Source: Ruminococcus sp. UBA3855 (GTDB lineage Bacteria > Bacillota > Clostridia > Oscillospirales > Ruminococcaceae). From it: 56,348 nucleotides of DNA. The stretch is taken from assembly GCA_002392545.1 (NCBI GenBank), contig DGHF01000136.1, forward strand, positions 7,932 through 64,279, written 5' to 3'. The notes beneath the pieces are model-generated. The model was given only the letters and a program-made list of their open reading frames with translations. It did no database searches and was not told the DNA's origin. Shown here in pieces: positions 8,640-17,855 of this stretch. Position 1 is the first letter of the stretch; each line of letters begins with the position of its first letter. The translations under genes and the position numbers were made by a program.

Positions 8640-9077
8640 ATGAAAATGTTCGATAGAGGTACAATCGGCTGTGAAATGTGTCGCCGTTTACCAGTTCCGT
8701 CAGAGGAAGATATGCAATGGATGAGAAGCGGTCAGCCCCTTTATTCCCTCGTTGCGGATGCGGTTTCCGCTCCCTCTGAAAGTGAAGCCAATGCACTGGA
8801 AAAGATTGATGTGGATGGTCTTTCTGCGATGGATGCGATGGACAGTGCTATGGACAGCTTGGAAGAATTATTCGGTTTAAGCGAAACCAAAAAGCCGGAA
8901 ACCGTTCCGGTGGATTCTCCGCAGAGTTCTGATTTGCTCCCTGTTGTGGATGATGACCTGAAAACAGATAAAATTTTCTACAAGGATGAAAATAAAATTT
9001 TCATGACCCTCAGTCAGAGAAATGTCGAAGTCATGTTCTGCCCGTTCTGCGGCAGCAATCTGACACAGAAAGCATAA
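8640..9077 (+). CDS. small Cys-pair protein, partner of hydrogenase-like sensor
   Basis: I do not recognise a family. The 145 residues carry an N-terminal CEMC pair (C11, C14) and a C-terminal CPFC pair about 120 residues later, consistent with a metal site closing the two ends of the chain. An acidic, low-complexity middle (DAMDSAMDSLEELFGL) separates them. The start at 8640 follows an AGGTGAG site overlapping the end of the upstream gene, so translation is probably coupled. It is co-transcribed with the hydrogenase-like sensor and ends at a terminator. A role as its output or assembly partner is inferred only from position. Confidence 0.7.
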   Translation: MKMFDRGTIGCEMCRRLPVPSEEDMQWMRSGQPLYSLVADAVSAPSESEANALEKIDVDGLSAMDAMDSAMDSLEELFGLSETKKPETVPVDSPQSSDLLPVVDDDLKTDKIFYKDENKIFMTLSQRNVEVMFCPFCGSNLTQKA

Positions 9078-9091
9078 TCAATGACAATCAG

Positions 9092-9121
9092 AAAACCAGC
9101 CCTTTCCGGACTGGTTTTTTT
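9092..9121 (+). terminator. terminator
   Basis: AAAACCAG (9092-9099) pairs with CTGGTTTT (9111-9118) and is followed by Ts. It may act on both strands, since the opposing gene ends at 9124. Confidence 0.85.
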
Positions 9122-9123
9122 GA

Positions 9124-9645
9124 TTATTTCTTGACGTGCAATTGTGGAATTCTTTTCAGAATCAATTCATACACTGTCACGGATGCAGCCACGCCGAAAA
9201 TACCCTGTACCAGATTCGACGGAACGCCTGACAAAGCTGTAACGACTGACTGATACATGAAGCCTTCAAACACTGCATACCCTGCTACCATGATGATTTC
9301 TGCCACAACAGCGGCTGTGATTCTTGCCGGAAATGTGTTGATTTTCTCGCTCAATGCCTTGTAAATGGAATAGGATGCTAAAGCCATCAGTGACTTGACA
9401 ATCAATGTAATTGGTGCGTACACCATGTACCCTGATAAAATGTCCGCCAGTGCTGAACCGATTCCGGCGGCGGCTGTCCCCCATCCAGCCCCCAGAAGCC
9501 ATGCGGAAATGTTCACGAACGTGTCCCCTAAATTCAAATAGCCCTTTGTCGGGGTCGGAATGCGAATTAACATCGTGGCAACGGTCGTGAATGCCGTCAA
9601 CAGGGCGGTCAATACAAGGATTTGTGTTTTTTTGTGTTGCTTCAT
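9124..9645 (-). CDS. ECF transporter S component
   Basis: Substrate-binding membrane subunit of an energy-coupling-factor vitamin or micronutrient importer. The 173 residues form about five to six hydrophobic helices. The segment PTPTKGYLNLGDTFVNISA, followed by LLGAGWGTAAAGIGSALADI, is typical of S components of the COG4720-like group. The ligand cannot be told from sequence, and no riboswitch is visible in the short leader. No EcfA/EcfT genes adjoin, so it probably uses shared ECF modules (group II arrangement). Confidence 0.85.
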   Translation of the reverse strand: MKQHKKTQILVLTALLTAFTTVATMLIRIPTPTKGYLNLGDTFVNISAWLLGAGWGTAAAGIGSALADILSGYMVYAPITLIVKSLMALASYSIYKALSEKINTFPARITAAVVAEIIMVAGYAVFEGFMYQSVVTALSGVPSNLVQGIFGVAASVTVYELILKRIPQLHVKK

Positions 9646-9683
9646 ATTGTTATCTTCCTTTCGTGTGAATTGTTTACAATCTG

Positions 9684-9712
9684 ATTATATCACAAAATTC
9701 ACCGTTTGTCAA
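9684..9712 (-). promoter_or_regulatory. sigma-A promoter of ECF S-component gene
   Basis: On the minus strand, TTGACA (9707-9712), a 17-bp spacer and TATAAT (9684-9689), with TGA extended -10. Confidence 0.88.
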
Positions 9713-9760
9713 TTAGTTATTTTCAATTACAATTCATCTGCTTTCTATATAATTACTATC

Positions 9761-9798
9761 AAAAAATCCCCCTGCTCCATGACGGAACAGGGGTTTTT
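9761..9798 (-). terminator. terminator of the NTPase/HEPN operon
   Basis: A CCCCTG/CAGGGG stem flanked by A and T runs lies directly after the stop at 9801. Confidence 0.85.
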
Positions 9799-9800
9799 GA

Positions 9801-10856
9801 TTATAATACATTCAAATCAAGCAATTCCTGATAAGAGAGACACTGCCAATGGGCAAGCGTGTTTCGGGCAATGCGCATATTTTTTAAACGCTGTAACTCG
9901 GAATCAGAAAGAAATTTATGTGTTCTGCAAATATAATATAACTGTCCGATTTCCAGCTCGTCGGGATTGTCAACCTTTTCACCATTGGAACTGGTGACAG
10001 GGAGATGATATTTCAGACGTTCTTCATACTTTTCAATCAAATCACGGCGGAATTTCTCTAATTTCGGGAATACAAACTTAATCTGTGCTTCCCATACTGC
10101 CATATCCACTTTTTCTTTGAGACTGGTCATTTTAATGCCATTCTCCTGAAATGTCTGGTTTGTGACCTGTACGGGCTTCTGTGCAAGCTCTAACTCTGCG
10201 GAAATCAGCAGTCCAGCGAGTTCAATATTATTGTCTGCGATATTGCTTGCCACTTCCGAAAGATACATTTTCTGCGTACGGTTGCAGGAAAGTGAAGAAA
10301 TCATGGTCATGCACAACATGAGACAGTCATAATCCGTGATGTAATCAGAATACTGCAAGACTTCCACATGTTCCGACGTATGCACCAGTGCATTTTTCGT
10401 CAGGAGAATAAACAGGGCATGCTCACTCTCCGCCGGACAGCTCCGGATATATCTGGAAATCGTATTGAACCAGTTTTCGGAATCCTCTGACGAAATTCCT
10501 GTCAAACATACAAACCGGTGATGAATCGGGGTCAGTGGATTTTTCGCCATAAATTCCTCACGGCTGTTATGTGTTGTGGGCCAGTATTTGTCTCGCTCAT
10601 CTTCACTGCAATAGCGTTTGAACAGGAATTCTCCGGCATCCTTTACACCGGATGCATCATGCACGTCAAAAGTTCTGGTGTCCATCATCTTGCCAAGTCT
10701 CTGACAAAGGGTATCTGTCAGAATGTCGCACCACGGCACTTCGTCCGTAAAATTGAGAATCACAGATTTTCCAAGCTCCAGATATTCTTCTGCATCACTC
10801 AGGAAACGGACGGCATTCGCCATTTTTTCCCACCAAAGTTCGCCTACCATGCTCAT
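9801..10856 (-). CDS. HEPN-motif protein paired with giant NTPase
   Basis: No named family recognised for the whole 351 residues. The N-terminal ~200 residues alternate hydrophobic strands and helices (VILNFTDEV, RFVCLTGISSEDSENWF, ALFILLT) and may be a degenerate nucleotide-binding-like fold; no Walker A is visible. The C-terminal ~110 residues are helical and contain R331-N-T-L-A-H336, which fits the R-x4-6-H motif of HEPN RNases. The start overlaps the NTPase stop by four bases (ATGA), implying coupled synthesis. A terminator follows at once, so this is the last gene of the unit. Inferred role: effector or partner of the NTPase, possibly an RNase. The HEPN call rests on one short motif plus a helical context. 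Confidence 0.6.
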   Translation of the reverse strand: MSMVGELWWEKMANAVRFLSDAEEYLELGKSVILNFTDEVPWCDILTDTLCQRLGKMMDTRTFDVHDASGVKDAGEFLFKRYCSEDERDKYWPTTHNSREEFMAKNPLTPIHHRFVCLTGISSEDSENWFNTISRYIRSCPAESEHALFILLTKNALVHTSEHVEVLQYSDYITDYDCLMLCMTMISSLSCNRTQKMYLSEVASNIADNNIELAGLLISAELELAQKPVQVTNQTFQENGIKMTSLKEKVDMAVWEAQIKFVFPKLEKFRRDLIEKYEERLKYHLPVTSSNGEKVDNPDELEIGQLYYICRTHKFLSDSELQRLKNMRIARNTLAHWQCLSYQELLDLNVL

Positions 10857-13800
10857 GACTTATCCCCCTCTACAAAGTATTCTGCCATGCTCTGGTCAAC
10901 TTCTTCCTGACTGCCAAGCATTTCACGGAAACCTTCTGTTGCAAAACGATACCGCTCGCCCTCTAAGCTCAACACGTTCAAATCCCACATTTCATTCAGC
11001 AATTCTTCCATCTGCTCACGTTTGAGGGAAATCAGTCTCACAATGTTGTATTCATTGGCAACTTTCAGAATTTCATCCAGTGTATAGCCCTTTTCAGAAG
11101 GATTTGTATAATAAAGATATGAGAGAATCAATGCAATGATATGATAGTTACTGTGTCCCTTTTCTTCGACAAACAGGGTGATTTCCAGTTTTTCATTGAC
11201 TTTGTCCATGAAAGATTTATCTGCAAGCACTTTCTTGAAATGGTTTTCTGTTACTTCATAAGACGGGGTATTGATTTCGTTATAGCCTGCATAATCATCA
11301 TTTTTCATTGCTTCCAGCAGTTTCTGACAGTACAGCTGAATCAGTCCAGGGAAATAGTTGGTTTTGGCAAGAATCAGGGAAATGACATTTTCATTGAAAC
11401 GGAATCCCAAATAAGCCAATGTATGTGTCAGGAGCTTCACGGCTTCCGGTCTCTGGAATGGTCTGACAATGACGGAATTCAGATGCACAAGGTTGGAATT
11501 TCCGTGCAGCATTGCTTCACGGTTGTAACGGCTGAGGTTATGCAGACCAGCCATGACAAGCTTGAAACGGTTGGACGGGAGGTTTTTCAGTGCGCCAATA
11601 GGTCTGTTTCCGTCTTCCATGCTGGTCTTGATAAATTCGTCCGCTTCGTCAAGCATCAGCAACAGATAATTGATTCTGGTTGCAGGGTCATTGTCCATAA
11701 GCCGTTTTTTGAGGTGTCCTGCGAGCGTGTCCCAATCATCACAACGACAGGATTCATCAAGAATTCCGGCGATAATCAATTCATTCGAAACAATTTTCGC
11801 AACATCTGTATAATTCAGTCCGAGAACTTCCACAAGGACAGCCCTGTCACCGTTGGCGTTTTTGTCAATGTTGTGCTGTGCCATTTTGAGCAGTGCACTC
11901 TTGCCCAGCTGGCGACCGCCGTAAACAAGGTTTGCACCGTCGGCGGATTCAATCGAGGTGAGTTCTGCTTCACGCCCTGTGAACAGCTCCGGAGGCATTG
12001 TCTGGCTTGACTTCTCCACAAACGGCTGATAATATGCAAAGGGCATTGTAATTGCCATTAACATTTTATTGACCGTATTTGAAGCGTAATGTTTCGCAAG
12101 ATACAGCAATACTACACGGTCAACCACAATAAAGCACTTCGCAAATGTCTTTTCTTCCTTGATTTTTCTGGCAAGCTTTCTTCTTTCGTCCTGATTCAGC
12201 GCATAATCAAGGAATACCATTGTATGCTTGGCTGCGGTGTTGACACTGCGGAACATATCCATTAAACGGTTACAGTCGAAACGTCCATACAGACAAAGCA
12301 CTCTGAAACCTTCTTCCTCGGAAAGGGAACTGAATGCCGGAATCGGGTGGGGGTAATTGATTTTACCAGTCTGTTTCTTGCGGATAACCAAATAAGAATC
12401 TTCATTGTTTCCGTTGTCAGGCGAAACCTGACAGCCCGAAAATCCTAACGAATTCAGGAGCTTTTCAATGCGGTCTGCTCCTGTCGGATTTGCTGCAATC
12501 CAATTATGAATCAGACTGCAACCGCCCTTGACATCCTTCATGGCGTTGTTGGTGAGGTGCTTCATGGCGAATTCAAGATTTTTCTTTCCGACATATTTTG
12601 TAATTGCCAATTCCAGATTGATTTTTGCATCAAAGGAAACACGGTAATTGGTTGCATGTTCATTCATGAAACCATTGAAAAAGCTGAATGGGTCAGTTGT
12701 ATAATTCATGGTTAATTCTTTGGTGTCATGTCTTCTGATGCAGTTGAGCATATATTCTGCAACAGTGTAATTCTGGTCTTGAATATGGGAAGCAATGTCT
12801 TTTTTCGGGTAAACACCGAAATCATATTCGGGCTTGTCAGCAAGTTCCTCCAGCTGTTTCATGAGCCGTTCACCCTTTTCGGCGGAATCCACTGCAATCT
12901 TGTGGCGAATGACTTCCAGCATTCTGACATAGAATCCAAAATCACTTGTCAGCCTTGTGATACGATACCAGTCAAGCGTTAATGCAAGAATATTTGTTTT
13001 TTCGCCGTTGATGTTGGAAAGTGTGCCGTAACTCTCATATAATTCCAGTTCGTCATTGAAATCATGATAGAGTGTTTCAAAACGCTGTTTCGCCTGTTTC
13101 AGACAGTCATTGAACTGCTGGAAATCCTTATGCTTGGCGATTTCTTCAATGCCCATATCTTCACCGTAGGACTTAATCAGCATTGCACTGCGGAAATTAT
13201 GCTTTGATTCTACTTCACTGAGAATTTCAGAAATACGCTCTTCCCATGAAACATGCTTATGCCCTGCATGACGTTCAATTCTGTAAAGAATGTTGAAATC
13301 CTCCCAGCCACAGAATGTTGACTGCAATTCAGGCAGGTACTTTTCATTCAGAAGAATGTCTTCCCCTGCAAGGAAATCAATGAACATATACTTCCTTGCA
13401 CGTGTATCATATGTTCCGTTCATCTTTGCAGAAATTTCCTGAGCGGTTCTATAAATTGCTTCTGTTCCCCAGTCAAAACCATGTTTCTTTGTGTACTGTT
13501 CACAGGATTCAAGGACGCCTTTGAGGTGTTCGGTTATCCGTGGTGCAACTTCCTGATATTTCTCTTTTGCAAAAACATTGTCATTTCTGTTGAAATGTTC
13601 TGCAATCGAAAGCCATTCACAGATACACACCAGCATTTTCCGGATGGTCAGGACAATATTATTCCGCTTTCCGCCCTTGATTTTGTCGTAAGGTCTGGAA
13701 ATATGACGTTTTTCGCTTTGAATGAGGTCACGGGCTTCATCCCAGAAATTATCAATGAACTTGTCAATTTTCTTGCTTTCAATATGTTCAGCAGATACCG

Positions 13801-16567
13801 GTCTGTCATTACGGATGAACAATTCTGAAATGGTATCTCTTACCTCGGCGAAACGTGAAACATCATTTTGTACCACAATGTCCAGACACTGCCGGAGTTT
13901 ACTGCTTTCCGGTGCGAACATGAGTTCACGCATCCTGCGGACTTGTCCCTGACTCTCGTAAACTTCATTTTTCAAATCAACAGCAGTTGCGCAGGTCTTG
14001 GCTTCTGCAATGACCTTTTGCACAACAGCATCACTGGTTCTGTAATCGGCGAAAATATCCATCCCACAGCCTGTCATGGTGCGGAAATCACAAAGTTCGT
14101 CAAGGAGTAATGTCAATGTCGGGAAATCGCTGGAAATTTCGCTGTTTTCCGCCAGCTCCCGAAGGTCTTCAATGGTATAATCCATCACTTCGGAATGATT
14201 GAATAAAGCCGTCATGCAGGATGCCGTCATCAGCTTGTCATTCAGTTCCGGAATAATAGTACTTGTCTCCTGAAAAGCAGAAATAATTTCCGTGCTGAGG
14301 TAGGAATTTTCAGAAAGAGGGCTGTTAAATGCCAGACTGAAAGATTTTTCCACTGCCGGAATTGTCTGAGATACAGCAACCACTTCCCCTGTTTCGTCGG
14401 TATGCTCCTGTCCGGAGGATACTGCCAGCATGGAGGCAGATTTCAGGTAGGTCAGCAGACAATCGAGATGCTGTTTATCAAATGCAAATGCATGTCTGAA
14501 AATATCCTCGTCGGTCATATTTAATGTGTCGAAACCGTCCGTATCCTGATACGCTTCGAATGCTTCACGGAGTGTTTCAGCCGATTCTTCGGAAATCAAT
14601 TCTTGTTCGGAATCATCTTCCTGAATTTCTTCGTCAAAATCTTCCTCATAGGAAACTTTTTCCTCTTCCTCCTGCTTTTTCTTGATTTTTTCGATTTCTC
14701 TCAGGACTTCCCTTTTCTTTTCGCAGGCAGCAGAGAGTTTTGCATATTTTTCAGCGTTTTCATACTCGCCGTTTTCAAAATACACTTCTGCCAGTTCAAT
14801 GTAAATTGTAGTATCTCTCTGCTTATAGCGTTCTGTCATCTTGTTGCGCTTGACAACATCCAGCCAGTCAAGCAACTGACCAATTGCAGAGGGATAGTCT
14901 TTCAGCATCCGGTAACAATGCTCTTTTCCTGCCAGATAATGGAGAATTCTTCCCAATTCATCTGAACCGCAGGATTCCATGAGCATATTCAGCAGGCGGA
15001 TGCATTCAGAATAATTCTGAATTTTCATGTAATATTGGTAAAGCATTTCCAGCGTTTTAGGCTGATGGAAAGACTTGTCAAAATATTCTGCCACAAATTT
15101 TTCCAGTTCGGAACGGTATGTGCCGTTGTCGTCTCCGTTGGAATTCCACAACGCAAGATAACACATGATAATCCGTGAAAATGCCTCTTCTGCGCTGTCT
15201 CCGTCCAGTTTTTTCCGATAAGCCTCAATGGCTTCATCATAACGCTTTTCGGAATAAAGCTGTTTTGCATCTTCCACTTCTTCATTGACCGGCGCAGGGG
15301 CTGTTTTTTTATCCCCGAACCATTGCTGAATGTCCACAGCTACAAAACGACTGAACCGCTTTTCAAACTGGAATACAATCGAAATCGGGGAAAGTGCTTT
15401 ATTGGAGGAAAGTCTTTTCAGCCTTGCCGTCAGTCCGGCATCAGCAACATCTTTCAGCTCAAAAGAATACCGGAGACCAGTTTCTTCTTCTACTTTTCCA
15501 TTGTTTTCAAATATATTATAAGAAACAATTTTACCAAAATATTTTTTACCAATTACAGGGGAAAGATTGTCTATGATAGTAACCTCACTGGGGACAGGGG
15601 GTGCTTCCTGAACCTCTTCTTCGTTTCCGACTTCTGTCATATTGGAAACATGCTCTTCAATTTCCTTGATAACATCATCCATCGGATACCGCAGACGAAT
15701 AACTTTCAGGCATTTTTCAAAATCGCTGATTTCTTCAATTCTCTGTGCACATTCACTGCCGATGAATTTTACCAGATGCAAAATTTCCTCTTTTGCTTCC
15801 TCAGTATAATCTTTTTTCAAGATGTAAGTGATACCAGAAATATCTTTCGTTTCTGAACAAGCTTTTTTCAGAACTTCCGCTGCTTCTGCAAGATAGACAG
15901 AACTTCCTTCTGTCATGTAAAGTGATGAAAACGCAGCAGCAAGAGAATACAAAGGCTTGCTTTCAGATGGTTTCATTTTCAATGCGCCATGATAGGCGGA
16001 AAGATACGCACTCCTTGTATCTTTTGCATAGAAAAATGAAATTGCTGCATCTTGGAAATTTTCCAGCAATAACTGCACCCACGCATAATAATGGTTGACA
16101 CGAGGGTTATAATCCCATTCATTTTTTAACATGATATCCCATATCAGTTCTGCTGCTTCCTGACACTTTGTCACTTCATGACTCTTAAAAAAACTTTGAC
16201 ATTTGTCATGTGAAGAAGTCAAAGCCTTTCTTTCCTCCGGATTCATTGCCTTAAATGTTTCTGCAACAATTTCCTTGGTACAGGTAACTTTTCCGATTTC
16301 CACCTCTTTCGTGCTTTCTTCTGGCTGTGCAGAAATCATTGGTTCTGCAATGGTGTTAATGATAGGCTGAATCATGTTTCCAAAATTCTCTTCTATCATT
16401 GCAATCTGTTCATATTTCAGCGTTGCCAATGACGTAATCTGAACAGAAAGCGTTTCCTTTCCGTCGTTTTCTGACACAATGCCGTCAATCATTTGTCCGT
16501 TTTTCTGCGTGAACCGCACTCTCTCCCCTGTTTTCAGGGCTGACAGTTTCTTTTCTATCAGGTTCAT
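10853..16567 (-). CDS. giant TPR / OB-fold / STAND-type NTPase (1904 aa)
   Basis: Function unknown; the layout resembles large sensor ATPases of bacterial conflict systems. Order seen: an Sm/SH3-like beta domain (~10-60); helical repeats (~100-310); an OB or cold-shock-like segment (~338-415); TPR-like repeats (~430-620); an acidic coiled coil (~617-660); long helical repeats (~660-1400); a small alpha/beta domain with LPF-like AITMPFAYYQPF (~1420-1520); then an NTPase domain. That domain opens with FTGRE (1529-1533), has Walker A GGRQLGKS (1550-1557) and Walker B LLLMLDE (1635-1641), and ends in a winged-helix-like segment (~1800-1890). No signal peptide or membrane helix. The start follows AGGAGGT. 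It lies 142 bases after the WYL gene on the same strand and overlaps the HEPN-like gene by four bases. Confidence 0.75.
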   Translation of the reverse strand: MNLIEKKLSALKTGERVRFTQKNGQMIDGIVSENDGKETLSVQITSLATLKYEQIAMIEENFGNMIQPIINTIAEPMISAQPEESTKEVEIGKVTCTKEIVAETFKAMNPEERKALTSSHDKCQSFFKSHEVTKCQEAAELIWDIMLKNEWDYNPRVNHYYAWVQLLLENFQDAAISFFYAKDTRSAYLSAYHGALKMKPSESKPLYSLAAAFSSLYMTEGSSVYLAEAAEVLKKACSETKDISGITYILKKDYTEEAKEEILHLVKFIGSECAQRIEEISDFEKCLKVIRLRYPMDDVIKEIEEHVSNMTEVGNEEEVQEAPPVPSEVTIIDNLSPVIGKKYFGKIVSYNIFENNGKVEEETGLRYSFELKDVADAGLTARLKRLSSNKALSPISIVFQFEKRFSRFVAVDIQQWFGDKKTAPAPVNEEVEDAKQLYSEKRYDEAIEAYRKKLDGDSAEEAFSRIIMCYLALWNSNGDDNGTYRSELEKFVAEYFDKSFHQPKTLEMLYQYYMKIQNYSECIRLLNMLMESCGSDELGRILHYLAGKEHCYRMLKDYPSAIGQLLDWLDVVKRNKMTERYKQRDTTIYIELAEVYFENGEYENAEKYAKLSAACEKKREVLREIEKIKKKQEEEEKVSYEEDFDEEIQEDDSEQELISEESAETLREAFEAYQDTDGFDTLNMTDEDIFRHAFAFDKQHLDCLLTYLKSASMLAVSSGQEHTDETGEVVAVSQTIPAVEKSFSLAFNSPLSENSYLSTEIISAFQETSTIIPELNDKLMTASCMTALFNHSEVMDYTIEDLRELAENSEISSDFPTLTLLLDELCDFRTMTGCGMDIFADYRTSDAVVQKVIAEAKTCATAVDLKNEVYESQGQVRRMRELMFAPESSKLRQCLDIVVQNDVSRFAEVRDTISELFIRNDRPVSAEHIESKKIDKFIDNFWDEARDLIQSEKRHISRPYDKIKGGKRNNIVLTIRKMLVCICEWLSIAEHFNRNDNVFAKEKYQEVAPRITEHLKGVLESCEQYTKKHGFDWGTEAIYRTAQEISAKMNGTYDTRARKYMFIDFLAGEDILLNEKYLPELQSTFCGWEDFNILYRIERHAGHKHVSWEERISEILSEVESKHNFRSAMLIKSYGEDMGIEEIAKHKDFQQFNDCLKQAKQRFETLYHDFNDELELYESYGTLSNINGEKTNILALTLDWYRITRLTSDFGFYVRMLEVIRHKIAVDSAEKGERLMKQLEELADKPEYDFGVYPKKDIASHIQDQNYTVAEYMLNCIRRHDTKELTMNYTTDPFSFFNGFMNEHATNYRVSFDAKINLELAITKYVGKKNLEFAMKHLTNNAMKDVKGGCSLIHNWIAANPTGADRIEKLLNSLGFSGCQVSPDNGNNEDSYLVIRKKQTGKINYPHPIPAFSSLSEEEGFRVLCLYGRFDCNRLMDMFRSVNTAAKHTMVFLDYALNQDERRKLARKIKEEKTFAKCFIVVDRVVLLYLAKHYASNTVNKMLMAITMPFAYYQPFVEKSSQTMPPELFTGREAELTSIESADGANLVYGGRQLGKSALLKMAQHNIDKNANGDRAVLVEVLGLNYTDVAKIVSNELIIAGILDESCRCDDWDTLAGHLKKRLMDNDPATRINYLLLMLDEADEFIKTSMEDGNRPIGALKNLPSNRFKLVMAGLHNLSRYNREAMLHGNSNLVHLNSVIVRPFQRPEAVKLLTHTLAYLGFRFNENVISLILAKTNYFPGLIQLYCQKLLEAMKNDDYAGYNEINTPSYEVTENHFKKVLADKSFMDKVNEKLEITLFVEEKGHSNYHIIALILSYLYYTNPSEKGYTLDEILKVANEYNIVRLISLKREQMEELLNEMWDLNVLSLEGERYRFATEGFREMLGSQEEVDQSMAEYFVEGDKS

Positions 16568-16709
16568 TCAAAAATACCTCCTGTTGAAAATATTCCCACC
16601 AAATATAGTGAGACAATTTTATTATACACTATTCCAACAAAAAAGTCAATATTAAGTTCAGAAAATTTATTTCTATTTGCGCAAAATTCAACAGAGAGTT
16701 ATTTTTTCA

Positions 16710-17684
16710 TCAAACTTCACCATATAAACGTTTCATCTTTTCGATTTCCGTTTTCATCTCATCAACGAAACTTTGAGGGGAAAGCACTTTCACCCATGCC
16801 CCTTGTGAAAGGAGATACATCATCAGCCCACGACCATTATTCACATCAGCTTCAATGGTGTAGGTTCTTCCGTCCTTGGATGTGATTTTTGCAGTGGGGA
16901 GGCGGTCAAGAATCGCCTGCACTGACAAGCCCGTGAATTCAAATACTACCTTGATTCCTTCCCCCGGAAACATGAACTGACTTTTTTCCCGAAGACTGCC
17001 TTCATCAAAATCGTATTCCGGCGCAAGGGTGAAACGATTCCGGTTTTCCGTGATGGAGAAAATACGGTCAATCCGGAAATAGCGGGGGCTGAAAGTTTCG
17101 TCATCTTCCTGATAGGCAATCAGGTAAAAATAATATTCACTGAACATAATCGCAAGGGGCTTGATTTTGCGCTTGATTTCGCTCCTGTCCATCTTGAAAT
17201 AAGAAATCGTGATAATGTGTTTGTCTTCGATTGCCTGCACAATCCGCCATAAATTATCAATCAAGGAATGACAGTCCATTTTCACCTCATTATAATGGTA
17301 GACTTCTTTCCGGATTAGGTTGTCAAAACTTGTCCTGTTTTCAATGGTGCTGAAATTTTTGAGTTTTGAAATCAGGTTCAGAATCTCATGCTTCGAAAAG
17401 CAACGGCTTCCCAGCAATACTTCAATAATTGCAAAAAGTTCCTTGTTTTTGAGAAATTCGTCATTTGTGAGAATATAGGACTTGTCACGGTGAGAATAGG
17501 TCAGTTCTGCATTCTGCATCAATTCTCTGTGTTCGGTCAGGAATGACTGAATTTCTGTCACGTCACGGCTGATACTTTTGGTTGAAACATGGTATTCCTC
17601 AGAAAGCTTTTTCGGGGAAATTTTCTCTCCCTTCAATGCTCTGAAAAAAATCTCAAGAATACGCTCATTTTTCTGATGTTCCAC
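16710..17684 (-). CDS. WYL-domain transcriptional regulator
   Basis: Predicted DNA-binding regulator. An N-terminal winged helix-turn-helix (residues ~5-60, KLSEEYHVSTKSISRDVTEI) is followed by a WYL domain (~135-225; KPLAIMFSEYYFYLIAY and RYFRIDRI) and a C-terminal WCX region (~235-320). The start is GTG at 17684, nine bases after AAAGGAG; an overlapping ATG is out of frame. An extended -10 TATAAT lies upstream. WYL proteins often control stress and phage-defence genes and bind ligands or nucleic acid through the WYL domain. Here it heads the minus-strand block containing the NTPase and HEPN-like genes, so it is the natural candidate for their regulator. Confidence 0.9.
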   Translation of the reverse strand: MEHQKNERILEIFFRALKGEKISPKKLSEEYHVSTKSISRDVTEIQSFLTEHRELMQNAELTYSHRDKSYILTNDEFLKNKELFAIIEVLLGSRCFSKHEILNLISKLKNFSTIENRTSFDNLIRKEVYHYNEVKMDCHSLIDNLWRIVQAIEDKHIITISYFKMDRSEIKRKIKPLAIMFSEYYFYLIAYQEDDETFSPRYFRIDRIFSITENRNRFTLAPEYDFDEGSLREKSQFMFPGEGIKVVFEFTGLSVQAILDRLPTAKITSKDGRTYTIEADVNNGRGLMMYLLSQGAWVKVLSPQSFVDEMKTEIEKMKRLYGEV

Positions 17685-17719
17685 ATTGTACAGCTCCTTT
17701 CTTTATCTGATATAATTTT

Positions 17720-17728
17720 ATTATACCA
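17720..17728 (-). promoter_or_regulatory. extended -10 promoter of WYL gene
   Basis: TATAAT (17720-17725) is preceded by TGG on the minus strand. The expected -35 position is poor, as is usual for an extended -10 promoter. Confidence 0.6.
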
Positions 17729-17807
17729 TCCGACCCCGACATATGGGTGTCCGTTCATAAAAAATTTACAATTGTATTTCGAAACAGAAACGAAAGCTGT
17801 ATTTTGC

Positions 17808-17836
17808 TTGACGTTTCGGGCAATTTGTGATATACT
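17808..17836 (+). promoter_or_regulatory. sigma-A promoter of lipoprotein gene
   Basis: TTGACG (17808-17813), a 17-bp spacer and TATACT (17831-17836), with TGA extended -10. GGAGGTG follows at 17843-17849. Confidence 0.88.
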
Positions 17837-17855
17837 GATATTGGAGGTGTTACGA

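Noticed and set aside
11141..12010. 289-codon open frame opposite the giant NTPase
   Set aside because: It mirrors the NTPase codons, with Cys/Phe/His-rich composition and no ribosome site.
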